Source: an uncultured Anaerolineae bacterium (GTDB taxonomy: Bacteria > Chloroflexota > Anaerolineae > Anaerolineales > Villigracilaceae). Taken from it: a stretch of DNA of 22,422 bases. Below, piece by piece: positions 1 to 5,792 of the stretch. Within the stretch, counting starts at the first letter, position 1. Each line of letters opens with the position of its first letter. Below the pieces are notes generated by a model. The model saw only the letters and a list, made by a program, of their open reading frames with translations. It did not search any database and was not told the origin of the DNA. Where the stretch lies: contig CAINXK010000182.1 of the NCBI GenBank assembly GCA_903854805.1, positions 1 to 22,422 of the forward strand. The letters are read 5' to 3'. Position numbers and translations under genes: made by a program.

Positions 1-218
1 ATCGAACCTTGAGAGTTATTTTTATAGACGAGACTCCAGAAGATGTTTGCGTGGATATTATGTGGGAACTGAACAAAAATAAAGTCGTTAGCGAAAAAAC
101 AGCAGACAGGCGGTTTATGTTCAACGTTCCTCCAACAAGTGATTACACATGGGCGCAAAGTTTCTTGAAAAGCAAAGAAGAAGAAGGTTTGCTTTGGCTT
201 TATGAGCAACCAAGTTAA
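1..218 (+). CDS. 3' end of unidentified gene (partial at window edge)
   Basis: An open frame runs from the window edge to TAA at 216-218. A TTG at 9 could serve as a start, but the frame stays open upstream of it, so this is more likely the C-terminal ~71 residues of a gene that begins outside the window. The visible part is hydrophilic and acidic/aromatic (IFIDETPEDV near the start, a Lys/Glu-rich stretch before the end) with no membrane segment, signal peptide or metal motif. I do not recognise the family and assign no function. The coding evidence is only the open frame and a plausible amino-acid composition. Confidence 0.4.
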   Translation, partial: RTLRVIFIDETPEDVCVDIMWELNKNKVVSEKTADRRFMFNVPPTSDYTWAQSFLKSKEEEGLLWLYEQPS

Positions 219-485
219 TGGCAGTAAAATAAAGGTTGCTTCCATAAAACACTGCCCAACAAAGAAGAGCACTGGATGCTGGGGTTTCTGCGGCATTTTG
301 GAGCATTTTCTACGCCCGAATAGAATCCTCCTTTTGGAGTTTTATCTACGCCCGCCCCAGCGCCAGTACCGCAAACCGTTAGCCAGCCCTTTGCGAAAGA
401 GGAGTCCTCGGTGGCAACAGACTCTCTAGGGCAAGCGGTAGGTATATAGTGAAGATGTTGGGACGAATAAGGATAAGAATGAATC
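219..485. other. Intergenic region with a 23-base direct repeat
   Basis: No convincing gene. Overlapping frames are open on both strands but lack ribosome binding sites, and the minus-strand frame runs into the terminator hairpin at 486-517. The region holds two imperfect 23-base direct repeats, 296-318 and 332-354, each made of TTTTGGAG, five variable bases, and TCTACGCCCG. Confidence 0.4.
296..354. repeat. Pair of imperfect 23-base direct repeats, period 36
   Basis: Copies at 296-318 and 332-354 share the first 8 and last 10 bases and differ mainly in the 5-base centre. The 36-base period is a multiple of three. On the minus strand both copies would encode GV-acidic-x-x-PK, with D/E, K/N and T/A substitutions. 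This could be a trace of coding or an interspersed repeat. Confidence 0.55.
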
Positions 486-517
486 AAAACGCTCCAAGTT
501 TCAGCTCGGAGCGTTTT
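486..517 (-). terminator. Rho-independent terminator after the DUF1059 gene
   Basis: A perfect 10-bp stem (486-495 pairs with 508-517, AAAACGCTCC with GGAGCGTTTT) encloses a 12-base loop. On the minus strand it ends in TTTT and lies 18 bases past the DUF1059 stop codon. The A/T-rich base of the stem would also allow it to stop plus-strand transcription. Confidence 0.75.
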
Positions 518-535
518 CTTATTCTGTCAATCAGG

Positions 536-727
536 TTAGGCAGATTGAATCGAGTCTTGTAACTTTTTACCGAACTCAGCCATTTGTTGCTGGGTCATAT
601 CCTTCATCATATCAGCATGGACAACGCTACCGTGTTCCATTGCCATTTTCATGACCTCCTCTTTGGTAGCACCTGTCGCGACAAAATCACAATCCAATCC
701 AAGGTTCTTGCAAGCGAATTTTTCCAT
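536..727 (-). CDS. DUF1059 family small metal-binding protein
   Basis: This 63-residue protein matches the DUF1059 / COG5466 predicted small metal-binding family in length and pattern. It has Cys6 and Cys13 in the N-terminal segment (ACKNLGLDC), then the FVATGATKEEV motif, and His32 and His37 in the HGSVVH segment, all plausible metal ligands. The second half is a Met/Lys-rich amphipathic helix. There is no signal peptide or membrane span, so it should be cytoplasmic. The ATG at 727 has GGAG six bases upstream, and no longer start is supported. It is monocistronic, with a terminator at 486-517 and a large dyad directly upstream at 739-776. The cellular role of the family is not established; metal binding is inferred from conserved Cys/His. 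Confidence 0.88.
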   Translation of the reverse strand: MEKFACKNLGLDCDFVATGATKEEVMKMAMEHGSVVHADMMKDMTQQQMAEFGKKLQDSIQSA

Positions 728-738
728 TTTTTACTCCG

Positions 739-776
739 TTGGGTAGGGGAAGCACCGTAGTATGCTTCCTACCCAA
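739..776 (-). promoter_or_regulatory. Large dyad overlapping the DUF1059 promoter/leader
   Basis: TTGGGTA (739-745) pairs with TACCCAA (770-776) and GGAAGCA (748-754) with TGCTTCC (763-769). This gives a 14-bp stem with a two-base bulge and an 8-base loop, ending 11 bases before the start codon. It abuts the extended -10 at 775-783. It may be an operator overlapping the transcription start or, if transcription begins further upstream, a leader hairpin beside the ribosome binding site. Confidence 0.6.
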
Positions 777-783
777 TATAGCA
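775..783 (-). promoter_or_regulatory. Candidate extended -10 promoter for the DUF1059 gene
   Basis: The minus strand reads TGCTATATT, an extended -10 (TGn followed by TATATT), about 50 bases before the start codon. No good -35 hexamer is present at 16-18 bases, which is acceptable for an extended -10 promoter. The hexamer touches the arm of the dyad at 739-776. Confidence 0.4.
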
Positions 784-944
784 CAATTAGGACATACTTG
801 GTGTTAATATTTGGTGAGTAAATCTCTGTAGAGTCAACAAGGCAAGTGATAGAAATTTTGAAAATTTCGGTTATCATTACATCGATACAGTGAGCAATTT
901 TTCAAAATGCTGAGTTATACGAGATCCATTTTGACCATTATCAT

Positions 945-1137
945 ATGAATAGAAATTGCAAAACACGTCTACAACTCTTCTACCCAATAGGTGCTGATAC
1001 AAGAGAAGAATAAGAACGGTTTCAGCTACCCAGGGTCATCCAAACAGGCAACCGATAAAGGGAAATATGTCCTGCTCAGCCCTGATGAGCTTTCACAAAT
1101 TATCACAATGCGCCGAAAGACCAACGTCGAATAGAAG
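945..1137 (+). pseudogene. Possible small gene with a frameshift
   Basis: An ATG frame at 945-1013 encodes 22 residues ending LFYPIGADTREE. An overlapping frame, open from 991 to the TAG at 1135-1137, continues with a protein-like sequence (NGFSYPGSSK, then KGKYVLLSPDEL and ITMRRKTNVE). Read together with a one-base shift near 1011 they would make one ~62-residue protein, and a U-tracted hairpin follows at 1160-1215. No ribosome binding site is clear for either part. I do not recognise the family. The alternative is that only chance reading frames are present. Confidence 0.3.
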
Positions 1138-1159
1138 TGAACAAAACCAACGTGATTGA

Positions 1160-1215
1160 CAATAACCAATAGTTTGCAAAGAGGGGAAATTGCATAATGC
1201 GGGTTATTGTTTTTT
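1160..1215 (+). terminator. Hairpin with U-tract, plus strand
   Basis: CAATAACC (1160-1167) pairs perfectly with GGTTATTG (1202-1209) and is followed at once by six T (1210-1215). An inner stem TGCAA/TTGCA (1175-1179 with 1190-1194) can form inside. It lies 23 bases after the possible small frame at 945-1137, and would insulate the downstream oxidoreductase promoter. Confidence 0.5.
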
Positions 1216-1266
1216 ATTCGATTGTTTTTTCGATGGTATGAAATCAGGTTGCGCACCTTGCTCAAA

Positions 1267-1281
1267 TTTCATTCGAATAAA
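1267..1281 (+). promoter_or_regulatory. Operator-like dyad, copy 1 (TTTCATTCGAATAAA)
   Basis: First of three copies of TTTCAyTCrAATrAA in the window, the others being at 2562-2576 and 2682-2696. It lies 29 bases upstream of the -35 of the oxidoreductase promoter. This is the most degenerate copy on its right arm. Confidence 0.4.
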
Positions 1282-1292
1282 AACCCCCATCA

Positions 1293-1341
1293 CTGATTCA
1301 GTTTGCCACTTGTAACAGATGTTCGGTTTCGATTATATTTA
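1293..1341 (+). promoter_or_regulatory. Promoter of the LLM oxidoreductase, copy 1 of a duplicated module
   Basis: TTGTAA (1310-1315) and TATATT (1334-1339) are separated by 18 bases. The predicted start near 1346 leaves a short leader before the AAGGAG site and the ATG at 1383. The 49 bases align without gaps to 2714-2762 at 39 of 49 positions by hand count, preserving both hexamers and their spacing. Confidence 0.6.
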
Positions 1342-1350
1342 GTCGAAACC
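1325..1350 (+). promoter_or_regulatory. Inverted repeat bracketing the -10 box
   Basis: GGTTTCGA (1325-1332) and TCGAAACC (1343-1350) are perfect inverted arms around a 10-base centre that contains the -10 TATATT. The position suits a repressor operator. The second module copy keeps the left side in altered form but has no matching right arm, so the site is specific to the oxidoreductase gene. Confidence 0.5.
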
Positions 1351-1382
1351 CTGCTAGTTTCCTGTCTCAGAAAGGAGACCTA

Positions 1383-2312
1383 ATGAAATTCGGCATACAC
1401 AACCCATCCTGGATGTTTGGTTCCGACCAGCATCAAATCTTCGAAGAAGTCAAGAAAAAGGCCCAATGGGCCGAAGCGAACGGATTTAACTGGTTCTCAC
1501 TCATGGATCACCTGATCCAGATTCCCATTGTGGGCGTGGAAGATGAACCGTTTATGGAAGGTTGGTCGACCCTCTCCGCCCTGGCAGCGGTGACCAATAA
1601 AATCCGGTTGGCCACGTTGGTTACTTCGGTTGCGTACCGCAACCCGGCCCATCTGGCGAAAATTGCTGCGGGTGTGGATATCATCAGCGGCGGCAGACTG
1701 ACCTTTGGGATTGGCGCAGGCTGGCATATCCCGGAATATCGTCAGTACAATTGGGAATTCCCCGAAAAACCCGCCGTCCGAATTGCCCAGATGGAAGAAG
1801 CCATCCAGGTGGTGCTCAAAATGTGGAGCGAACCGCGCGCCACGTTCCATGGAAAATATTTTCAAGTCGACGAAGCGATCCTTGAACCAAAGCCTGTCCA
1901 GAGGCCGCATCCACCCATCATGATCGGTGGCAGCGGTGAGCAGTTGACCCTACGCGCCGTGGCACTTTGGGCAGATGCTTGCAATCTCTTTGGCCCCCCT
2001 GAGCTGGTAAAAAGCAAATTGGAGATCTTACGCGGACATTGTGACCGGACCGGGCGCGACTTCGAAGCCATCGAGCGCACCAACCTGACCACATTGCTGC
2101 TCGCCAGGGACGAATCCACGCTCAAAGCGAAGAAAGAACGTCTGAAATTGCCCGATCCGTTCCGGGGATATGCCTTGACCATCTCACAGGCCACCGATCT
2201 GGTCGGTAGTTTTCAGGATGCCGGTTCACAGATGTTGATTTTCAGCAGTCATCAGAACGATGTGGAGACGCTGGAGTTGTTTGCAGCGGAGGTCATGCCC
2301 AAGTTTGAATGA
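1383..2312 (+). CDS. LLM class F420-dependent oxidoreductase
   Basis: A 309-residue TIM-barrel protein of the bacterial luciferase-like superfamily, closest by pattern to the F420-dependent Rv1855c-type group (TIGR03560), whose members run about 300 residues. Visible marks are the N-terminal strand FGIHNP, the early barrel segment GFNWFSLMDHL, the RLATLVTSVAYRNPAHLAK segment that lines the cofactor pocket, SGGRLTFGIGAGWH, and the late PIMIGGSGEQLTLR strand typical of the family. It would be cytosolic and reduce or oxidise an unknown substrate with F420H2/F420 (FMN is possible). The ATG at 1383 has AAGGAG nine bases upstream. The gene stands alone, with its own promoter at 1293-1341 and a dyad around the -10. 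The substrate cannot be inferred. Confidence 0.9.
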   Translation: MKFGIHNPSWMFGSDQHQIFEEVKKKAQWAEANGFNWFSLMDHLIQIPIVGVEDEPFMEGWSTLSALAAVTNKIRLATLVTSVAYRNPAHLAKIAAGVDIISGGRLTFGIGAGWHIPEYRQYNWEFPEKPAVRIAQMEEAIQVVLKMWSEPRATFHGKYFQVDEAILEPKPVQRPHPPIMIGGSGEQLTLRAVALWADACNLFGPPELVKSKLEILRGHCDRTGRDFEAIERTNLTTLLLARDESTLKAKKERLKLPDPFRGYALTISQATDLVGSFQDAGSQMLIFSSHQNDVETLELFAAEVMPKFE

Positions 2313-2484
2313 AACCAACAGACGCATCGCGTTTCATCCGAACCTCATTTTTCCTACATTGACAACGGAAGAACCCATCTGTTCATATTTCCGAGCCTGA
2401 TCGAATGAATAGTCAAAATTCAGGCATCTTGCCTTCTTGAAGTCGATATTTTTCTATGGTTACGCTGGAAAACCAGCCACTCCT

Positions 2485-2525
2485 AATCAAAACAGCGAGG
2501 TCACAATGACCTCGCTGTTTTGATT
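2485..2525 (+). terminator. Perfect 19-bp hairpin, probable terminator
   Basis: The arms 2485-2503 and 2507-2525 are perfectly complementary over 19 bp with a CAA loop. The GC-rich upper stem (AGCGAGGTCA) sits on an A/T base that gives TTTTGATT on the exit side. It lies 173 bases after the oxidoreductase stop and works in either direction. The length and perfection are high for a simple terminator. Confidence 0.65.
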
Positions 2526-2561
2526 CCTTCCATCCTTCTATTTTTCGCCAAACGGAACCAT

Positions 2562-2576
2562 TTTCACTCAAATGAA
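2562..2576 (+). promoter_or_regulatory. Operator-like dyad, copy 2 (TTTCACTCAAATGAA)
   Basis: Matches TTTCAyTCrAATrAA. It sits about 170 bases upstream of the second promoter module, so it could serve as a remote operator for looping together with copy 3. Confidence 0.35.
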
Positions 2577-2598
2577 TTCGAACGTATCTGGTAAAACC

Positions 2599-2618
2599 TT
2601 TTGCACAATTGTGCAAAA
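2599..2618. promoter_or_regulatory. Perfect 20-base palindrome (TTTTGCACAA half-site)
   Basis: The half-site TTTTGCACAA is followed directly by its exact reverse complement, with no spacer. Perfect palindromes of this length in intergenic DNA usually bind a dimeric repressor. There is no T-run beyond it and no loop, so it is not a terminator. It lies 113 bases upstream of the -35 at 2731. Confidence 0.5.
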
Positions 2619-2681
2619 AATCAAATCTCTTCATAAGGCCTGGGCATGCTGTTTGCCGATCATTACTCAAAATCTATCACA

Positions 2682-2696
2682 TTTCATTCAAATGAA
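2682..2696 (+). promoter_or_regulatory. Operator-like dyad, copy 3 (TTTCATTCAAATGAA)
   Basis: The best copy of the motif. With the next base it forms the inverted repeat TTTCAT-tcaa-ATGAAA. It ends 34 bases before the -35 of the second promoter module, close to the placement of copy 1 before the first module. Confidence 0.45.
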
Positions 2697-2713
2697 AATC
2701 GCATCTCTTGGAG

Positions 2714-2762
2714 CTGATGACATTTGTTACTTGCAACAGATGTTCGGCTTCGCGTATATTTA
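2714..2762 (+). promoter_or_regulatory. Promoter module copy 2, upstream of the glycosyltransferase-like gene
   Basis: TTGCAA (2731-2736) and TATATT (2755-2760) with an 18-base spacer, inside a 49-base block that aligns ungapped with 1293-1341. A TGTTAC-TT-GCAACA dyad overlaps the -35 (2725-2738). The implied leader to 3002 is about 235 bases and includes the hairpin at 2881-2898. Confidence 0.5.
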
Positions 2763-2880
2763 TTTATAAATTGACCGACAACCTGGATGGGAATGGGTTT
2801 GCGAAAAATACGATGGGGAATCATTCTCAATCGACTACCAAGATTGATGTAAAATCATCTAAATAACCTTTGTGGTAGTC

Positions 2881-2898
2881 AACCCAAGCTGTTGGGTT
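2881..2898 (+). promoter_or_regulatory. Small leader hairpin before the GT-C gene
   Basis: AACCCAA (2881-2887) and TTGGGTT (2892-2898) are perfect arms around GCTG. No T-run follows directly, so it is unlikely to be a strong terminator. If transcription starts at the 2714-2762 promoter this hairpin is in the untranslated leader. Confidence 0.35.
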
Positions 2899-3001
2899 GT
2901 GTAAATAAGTGTTTAGGTGAAATCGCACATTATAAGTGGAACGTAGCGCACAAAGCTGGTTCAACAATGAAGATTATTATGGAATGATATGGAATTCGAA
3001 T

Positions 3002-5512
3002 ATGGATAAAAACAAATTAGTTAAAGTTGATTTACCCGATAGTGAGTCCTGGCAGGTTGAAATTAATGCTCCGGTTGGGGTAACTATCTCGATCTCAGTT
3101 GAAAAAATACCTTCTCCGAAAAAGTCTGTGGCAGCTGACAAAAAAAACGTGCTTGCCGCAAACGAGGCGCCGGCTGCCACAAGTCAGCCGCCAGCTGTTG
3201 TCACACTAGAGTCAGCCGTTGATGCACAAGAGCCGTCGGTTGCCGCAAGTCAGCCAGCTGTTGTCACACGCGAGTCGTCGGCTAACACAATTGAGCCAGC
3301 CCTTGCCGCACTCGAGTCGTCGACTAACACGCTTGAGCCAGCCCTTGCTATTCCGATGAAAAATGGTACCGCAAGTGAATTACCAAATAAAATTACTCAA
3401 AAGGTCGCAGCCTGGTTCCGCCTTCTGGCGGCCTACTTTGAAAAAAAAACGGGGCCAAAAACGCAAAGCTTTTTGGAACACTTTAATCTCTCCCCAAATA
3501 TTCTGTTTGGCGCTGCCATTGTAATTTATCTATTAATCCGCCTGATTGGGCTGACAGATTATCCCGGTTATTTCAGCTTTGACGAGGCCGATAAAACCGT
3601 CCTGGCTTCGGACTTTTTGCGCGACGGTTTCCGCAATTATGGGGGCGAATTATTCCCGGCTTTCTTCCCGAACCCGGGCAATAATTACAACGTCGGTTCG
3701 GTGGCAGTATATATCCAGCTTTTGCCCTTACTACTCTTTGGCCGTTCGGATTTTGTAATCCGCTTCACGGTAGTCCTGGTCGGATTGATTGGCGCAATTT
3801 GCGTCTCACTGTCCTTGCGGGATATTTTTCGCGTCCGCTATTGGTGGGCCGGTATTCTGCTCCTGTCGGTCATCCCGGCCTGGTTTCATCATTCCCGAAC
3901 CGGGTACGAGATGCCGATTTTTGCTTCATTCTACAGTAGCATGCTGTACTGTTACTGGATGTATCGATCAAACAAACATAATTATCTGTATCCGGCGGTA
4001 CTTTTCTCGGGATTGGCTTTTTATTCATACGCGCCGGCGCAGGCGATTGTGCCATTGACCGTTGTCGCGCTGCTCGTTTTGGATATTCGCTACCATTTTC
4101 GCGCGGGCCGCACCGCACTTGCGGGTTTATTGCTTGGCATCGTATGCGTCGTTCCTTATATCCGTTTCCAAATCGCTCATGCTGATAACTCTGCGGCAGT
4201 CTTAAGCAATGTGGGTTCTTATTGGGTGGCTGACCTGCCCCTGAAGGAAAAAATAACTGCCTTCCTGGGGGGATATCTGTTTCATCTCAACCCGGTTTAC
4301 TGGTTTATGCCAGCCTATGATGCAACTCCCACCGATGGCTTGCTGCATATTATGAAAGGGTATGGACATTTGGGCCTTTGGCTGATGCCCATTTTATTTT
4401 GGGGATTATGGTTATTGGTCCGCCGTTTGCGACAGCCAGAGTACAGGAGTTTATTGGCAGTTTTGCTGATTGCCCCCGTAGCGGCGGCATTGGTAACCTC
4501 GCCCAGCAGTATTACCCGCGCCCTGGTCATGGTTATTCCCGTGGCACTGATTTCTTCGATTGGGTTGGGTGATTTATTACAAAAAGCCAGCGACAGGTTT
4601 CATTTAAATAAATATATTCCTATTTCTTTTCTTCTGTTTTTTATTTTGCTTTCTGTAAACTCTTATATGCTTTGGGATGTGTTGCATAATGGAATATCCT
4701 GGTTTGATAACAATCAGGCCAATGGAGTGCAGTTCGGGGCGAATAAAGTCTTCACCGAACTAAAAAAGGAATGGGAATTAACGCCGAATGCGCCTGCGGT
4801 TATGTCACCAAATTGGGCTATGATGAGCGACATGGTGGCGCGGATCTATTTGGGCGATCACGCCAATATACGTTTCAGCTCTTTATATGATTATTCTCTT
4901 CGAATCATCCCCTTTGAACCAGATACGATCTTCATTGCAACGCCGGAAGAGCTTGATTTTGCAAAAAAAGATCCGAAATTCTCCGACATAGAAATCCTGA
5001 AAACCATTCCCTATTCTGCATCTAAGGCAGGCTTTTACTTTATCCATCTTAAGTATTCCCAGCAAGCCGAGTCAATTATCGCTGCTGAAAAGGAAGAATA
5101 TCATAAATTGCTTACTGGCGAAATTCTGCTCGACGGAGAAAAAGTACAGATTGCATATACGAGAAACGATGGTACGCAAATCGAGGCCGCATTTGATGAA
5201 GACCCTGTGTCACTTTATAAAAGCGCGGAAATCAATCCAGTAGAATTCGATTTAACCTATCCTCGCGAGCATGAATTCCATTCAATATTTATTATCTATG
5301 GTGCAGATCCGATTGAATTGCAAATAACATTTTTTTCAGCTGGCGGAGAAAAGGTCAAGAGTTACACGCACCAGTTTAACGAAAATGGTGACGCGGGAAA
5401 TACATTCACTTTTGATCAGACGATAAAAGCTTCAAAGGTAAATATTTCCATTAAAGCACTTACTGCTGACGAAAATGGCACTGTGCATGTATGGCAAATA
5501 AAATTAAAATAA
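3002..5512 (+). CDS. GT-C / PMT-type glycosyltransferase-like membrane protein
   Basis: About 836 residues. A short cytoplasmic N-terminus is followed by a low-complexity Ala/Val/Glu/Ser/Pro repeat (roughly residues 48-118), then about a dozen hydrophobic helices (roughly 167-557), and a long soluble C-terminus whose last ~115 residues look like a beta-sandwich. The first loop after the first helix carries SFDEADK, the acidic D-E motif expected of GT-C enzymes (GT39 / ArnT / PMT-2) that use polyprenyl-phosphate sugars on the outer face. I chose ATG 3002, which has GGAA seven bases upstream. GTG 2936 and ATG 2984 are in frame but lack a well-spaced site. The acceptor is unknown. Transfer of a sugar to a lipid or protein at the cell surface is inferred from the fold. 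Confidence 0.78.
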   Translation: MDKNKLVKVDLPDSESWQVEINAPVGVTISISVEKIPSPKKSVAADKKNVLAANEAPAATSQPPAVVTLESAVDAQEPSVAASQPAVVTRESSANTIEPALAALESSTNTLEPALAIPMKNGTASELPNKITQKVAAWFRLLAAYFEKKTGPKTQSFLEHFNLSPNILFGAAIVIYLLIRLIGLTDYPGYFSFDEADKTVLASDFLRDGFRNYGGELFPAFFPNPGNNYNVGSVAVYIQLLPLLLFGRSDFVIRFTVVLVGLIGAICVSLSLRDIFRVRYWWAGILLLSVIPAWFHHSRTGYEMPIFASFYSSMLYCYWMYRSNKHNYLYPAVLFSGLAFYSYAPAQAIVPLTVVALLVLDIRYHFRAGRTALAGLLLGIVCVVPYIRFQIAHADNSAAVLSNVGSYWVADLPLKEKITAFLGGYLFHLNPVYWFMPAYDATPTDGLLHIMKGYGHLGLWLMPILFWGLWLLVRRLRQPEYRSLLAVLLIAPVAAALVTSPSSITRALVMVIPVALISSIGLGDLLQKASDRFHLNKYIPISFLLFFILLSVNSYMLWDVLHNGISWFDNNQANGVQFGANKVFTELKKEWELTPNAPAVMSPNWAMMSDMVARIYLGDHANIRFSSLYDYSLRIIPFEPDTIFIATPEELDFAKKDPKFSDIEILKTIPYSASKAGFYFIHLKYSQQAESIIAAEKEEYHKLLTGEILLDGEKVQIAYTRNDGTQIEAAFDEDPVSLYKSAEINPVEFDLTYPREHEFHSIFIIYGADPIELQITFFSAGGEKVKSYTHQFNENGDAGNTFTFDQTIKASKVNISIKALTADENGTVHVWQIKLK
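3176..3350 (+). repeat. Degenerate tandem repeats coding the low-complexity linker
   Basis: GCC(A/G)CAAGTCAGCC plus AGCTGTTGTCACAC occurs at 3176-3206 and again at 3242-3269, the second copy lacking one GCC codon. GAGTCGTCG followed by CTAACAC and TTGAGCCAGCCCTTGC occurs at 3272 and 3314, a 42-base period. The units encode ATSQPAVVT and ESSxNTxEPALA. Their near identity at DNA level indicates recent slippage or duplication. Confidence 0.75.
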
Positions 5513-5711
5513 TCAAACCGAAATAGCTGCCTGGTTCGTCCATCCGGATTTGAGCGATGAAGGGTGAGCAGCTTGCTATTCTCAGATTAACCTCATGAAA
5601 TCCATGAGCTACGCTTAATTGAGCATAGAACGCATTTATTCCAACTAGTTTCAGGTCACTCAACCTGGTTGTTCCTGTGCAAAGGGCTTACCCAAACGAC
5701 TATTAGCGCTT
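5513..5711. other. Intergenic region between converging genes
   Basis: No supported gene between the plus-strand GT-C gene and the decayed STAS remnant on the minus strand. No strong terminator is visible. A short hairpin CAGGT/ACCTG occurs near 5652-5667. A minus-strand frame in phase with the transporter (to 5460) does not look like a STAS domain. Confidence 0.35.
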
Positions 5712-5792
5712 ATATATCCTTCCGCCCTATTCCATCAAAATCGTCAGATGACTGGGGCTGCGCGCAAAGCGGTTTTTTAAGTTCAGCGCCGG
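5712..5792 (-). pseudogene. Decayed linker to the missing STAS domain of the SulP transporter
   Basis: Reading on in the transporter's own frame past its stop (TAA at 5793-5795) gives 21 sense codons (ending LKNRFARSPSHLTILME), a TAG at 5727-5729, then GGRIY. As I recall the SulP subgroup with conserved NYSRVxVVKHALSGA, this region normally reads about 15 residues, then RSPxxxxLL, then G-D/E-xIYIL at the start of STAS. The spacing to RSP is collinear, so these are ancestral codons after at least two nonsense changes. The core STAS strand (LQGFIFFGTA-like) is not found beyond it. Confidence 0.6.

Larger units (their letters stand above)
2313..3001. other. Long intergenic regulatory region
   Basis: No supported gene in about 690 bases. 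In order it holds a near-perfect long hairpin (2485-2525), a dyad copy (2562-2576), a 20-base perfect palindrome (2599-2618), another dyad copy (2682-2696), the second promoter module (2714-2762) and a small hairpin (2881-2898). Only the glycosyltransferase gene at 3002 lies downstream on the plus strand. Confidence 0.6.

Noticed and set aside
215..487. Minus-strand 90-codon frame across the repeat region
   Set aside because: No ribosome binding site, a Cys-rich odd composition, and its start lies in the terminator stem. An equally open frame exists on the other strand.
2413..2670. Minus-strand 85-codon frame in the intergenic region
   Set aside because: It spans the 19-bp perfect hairpin, a dyad copy and the 20-base palindrome, which better explain the sequence; no ribosome binding site.
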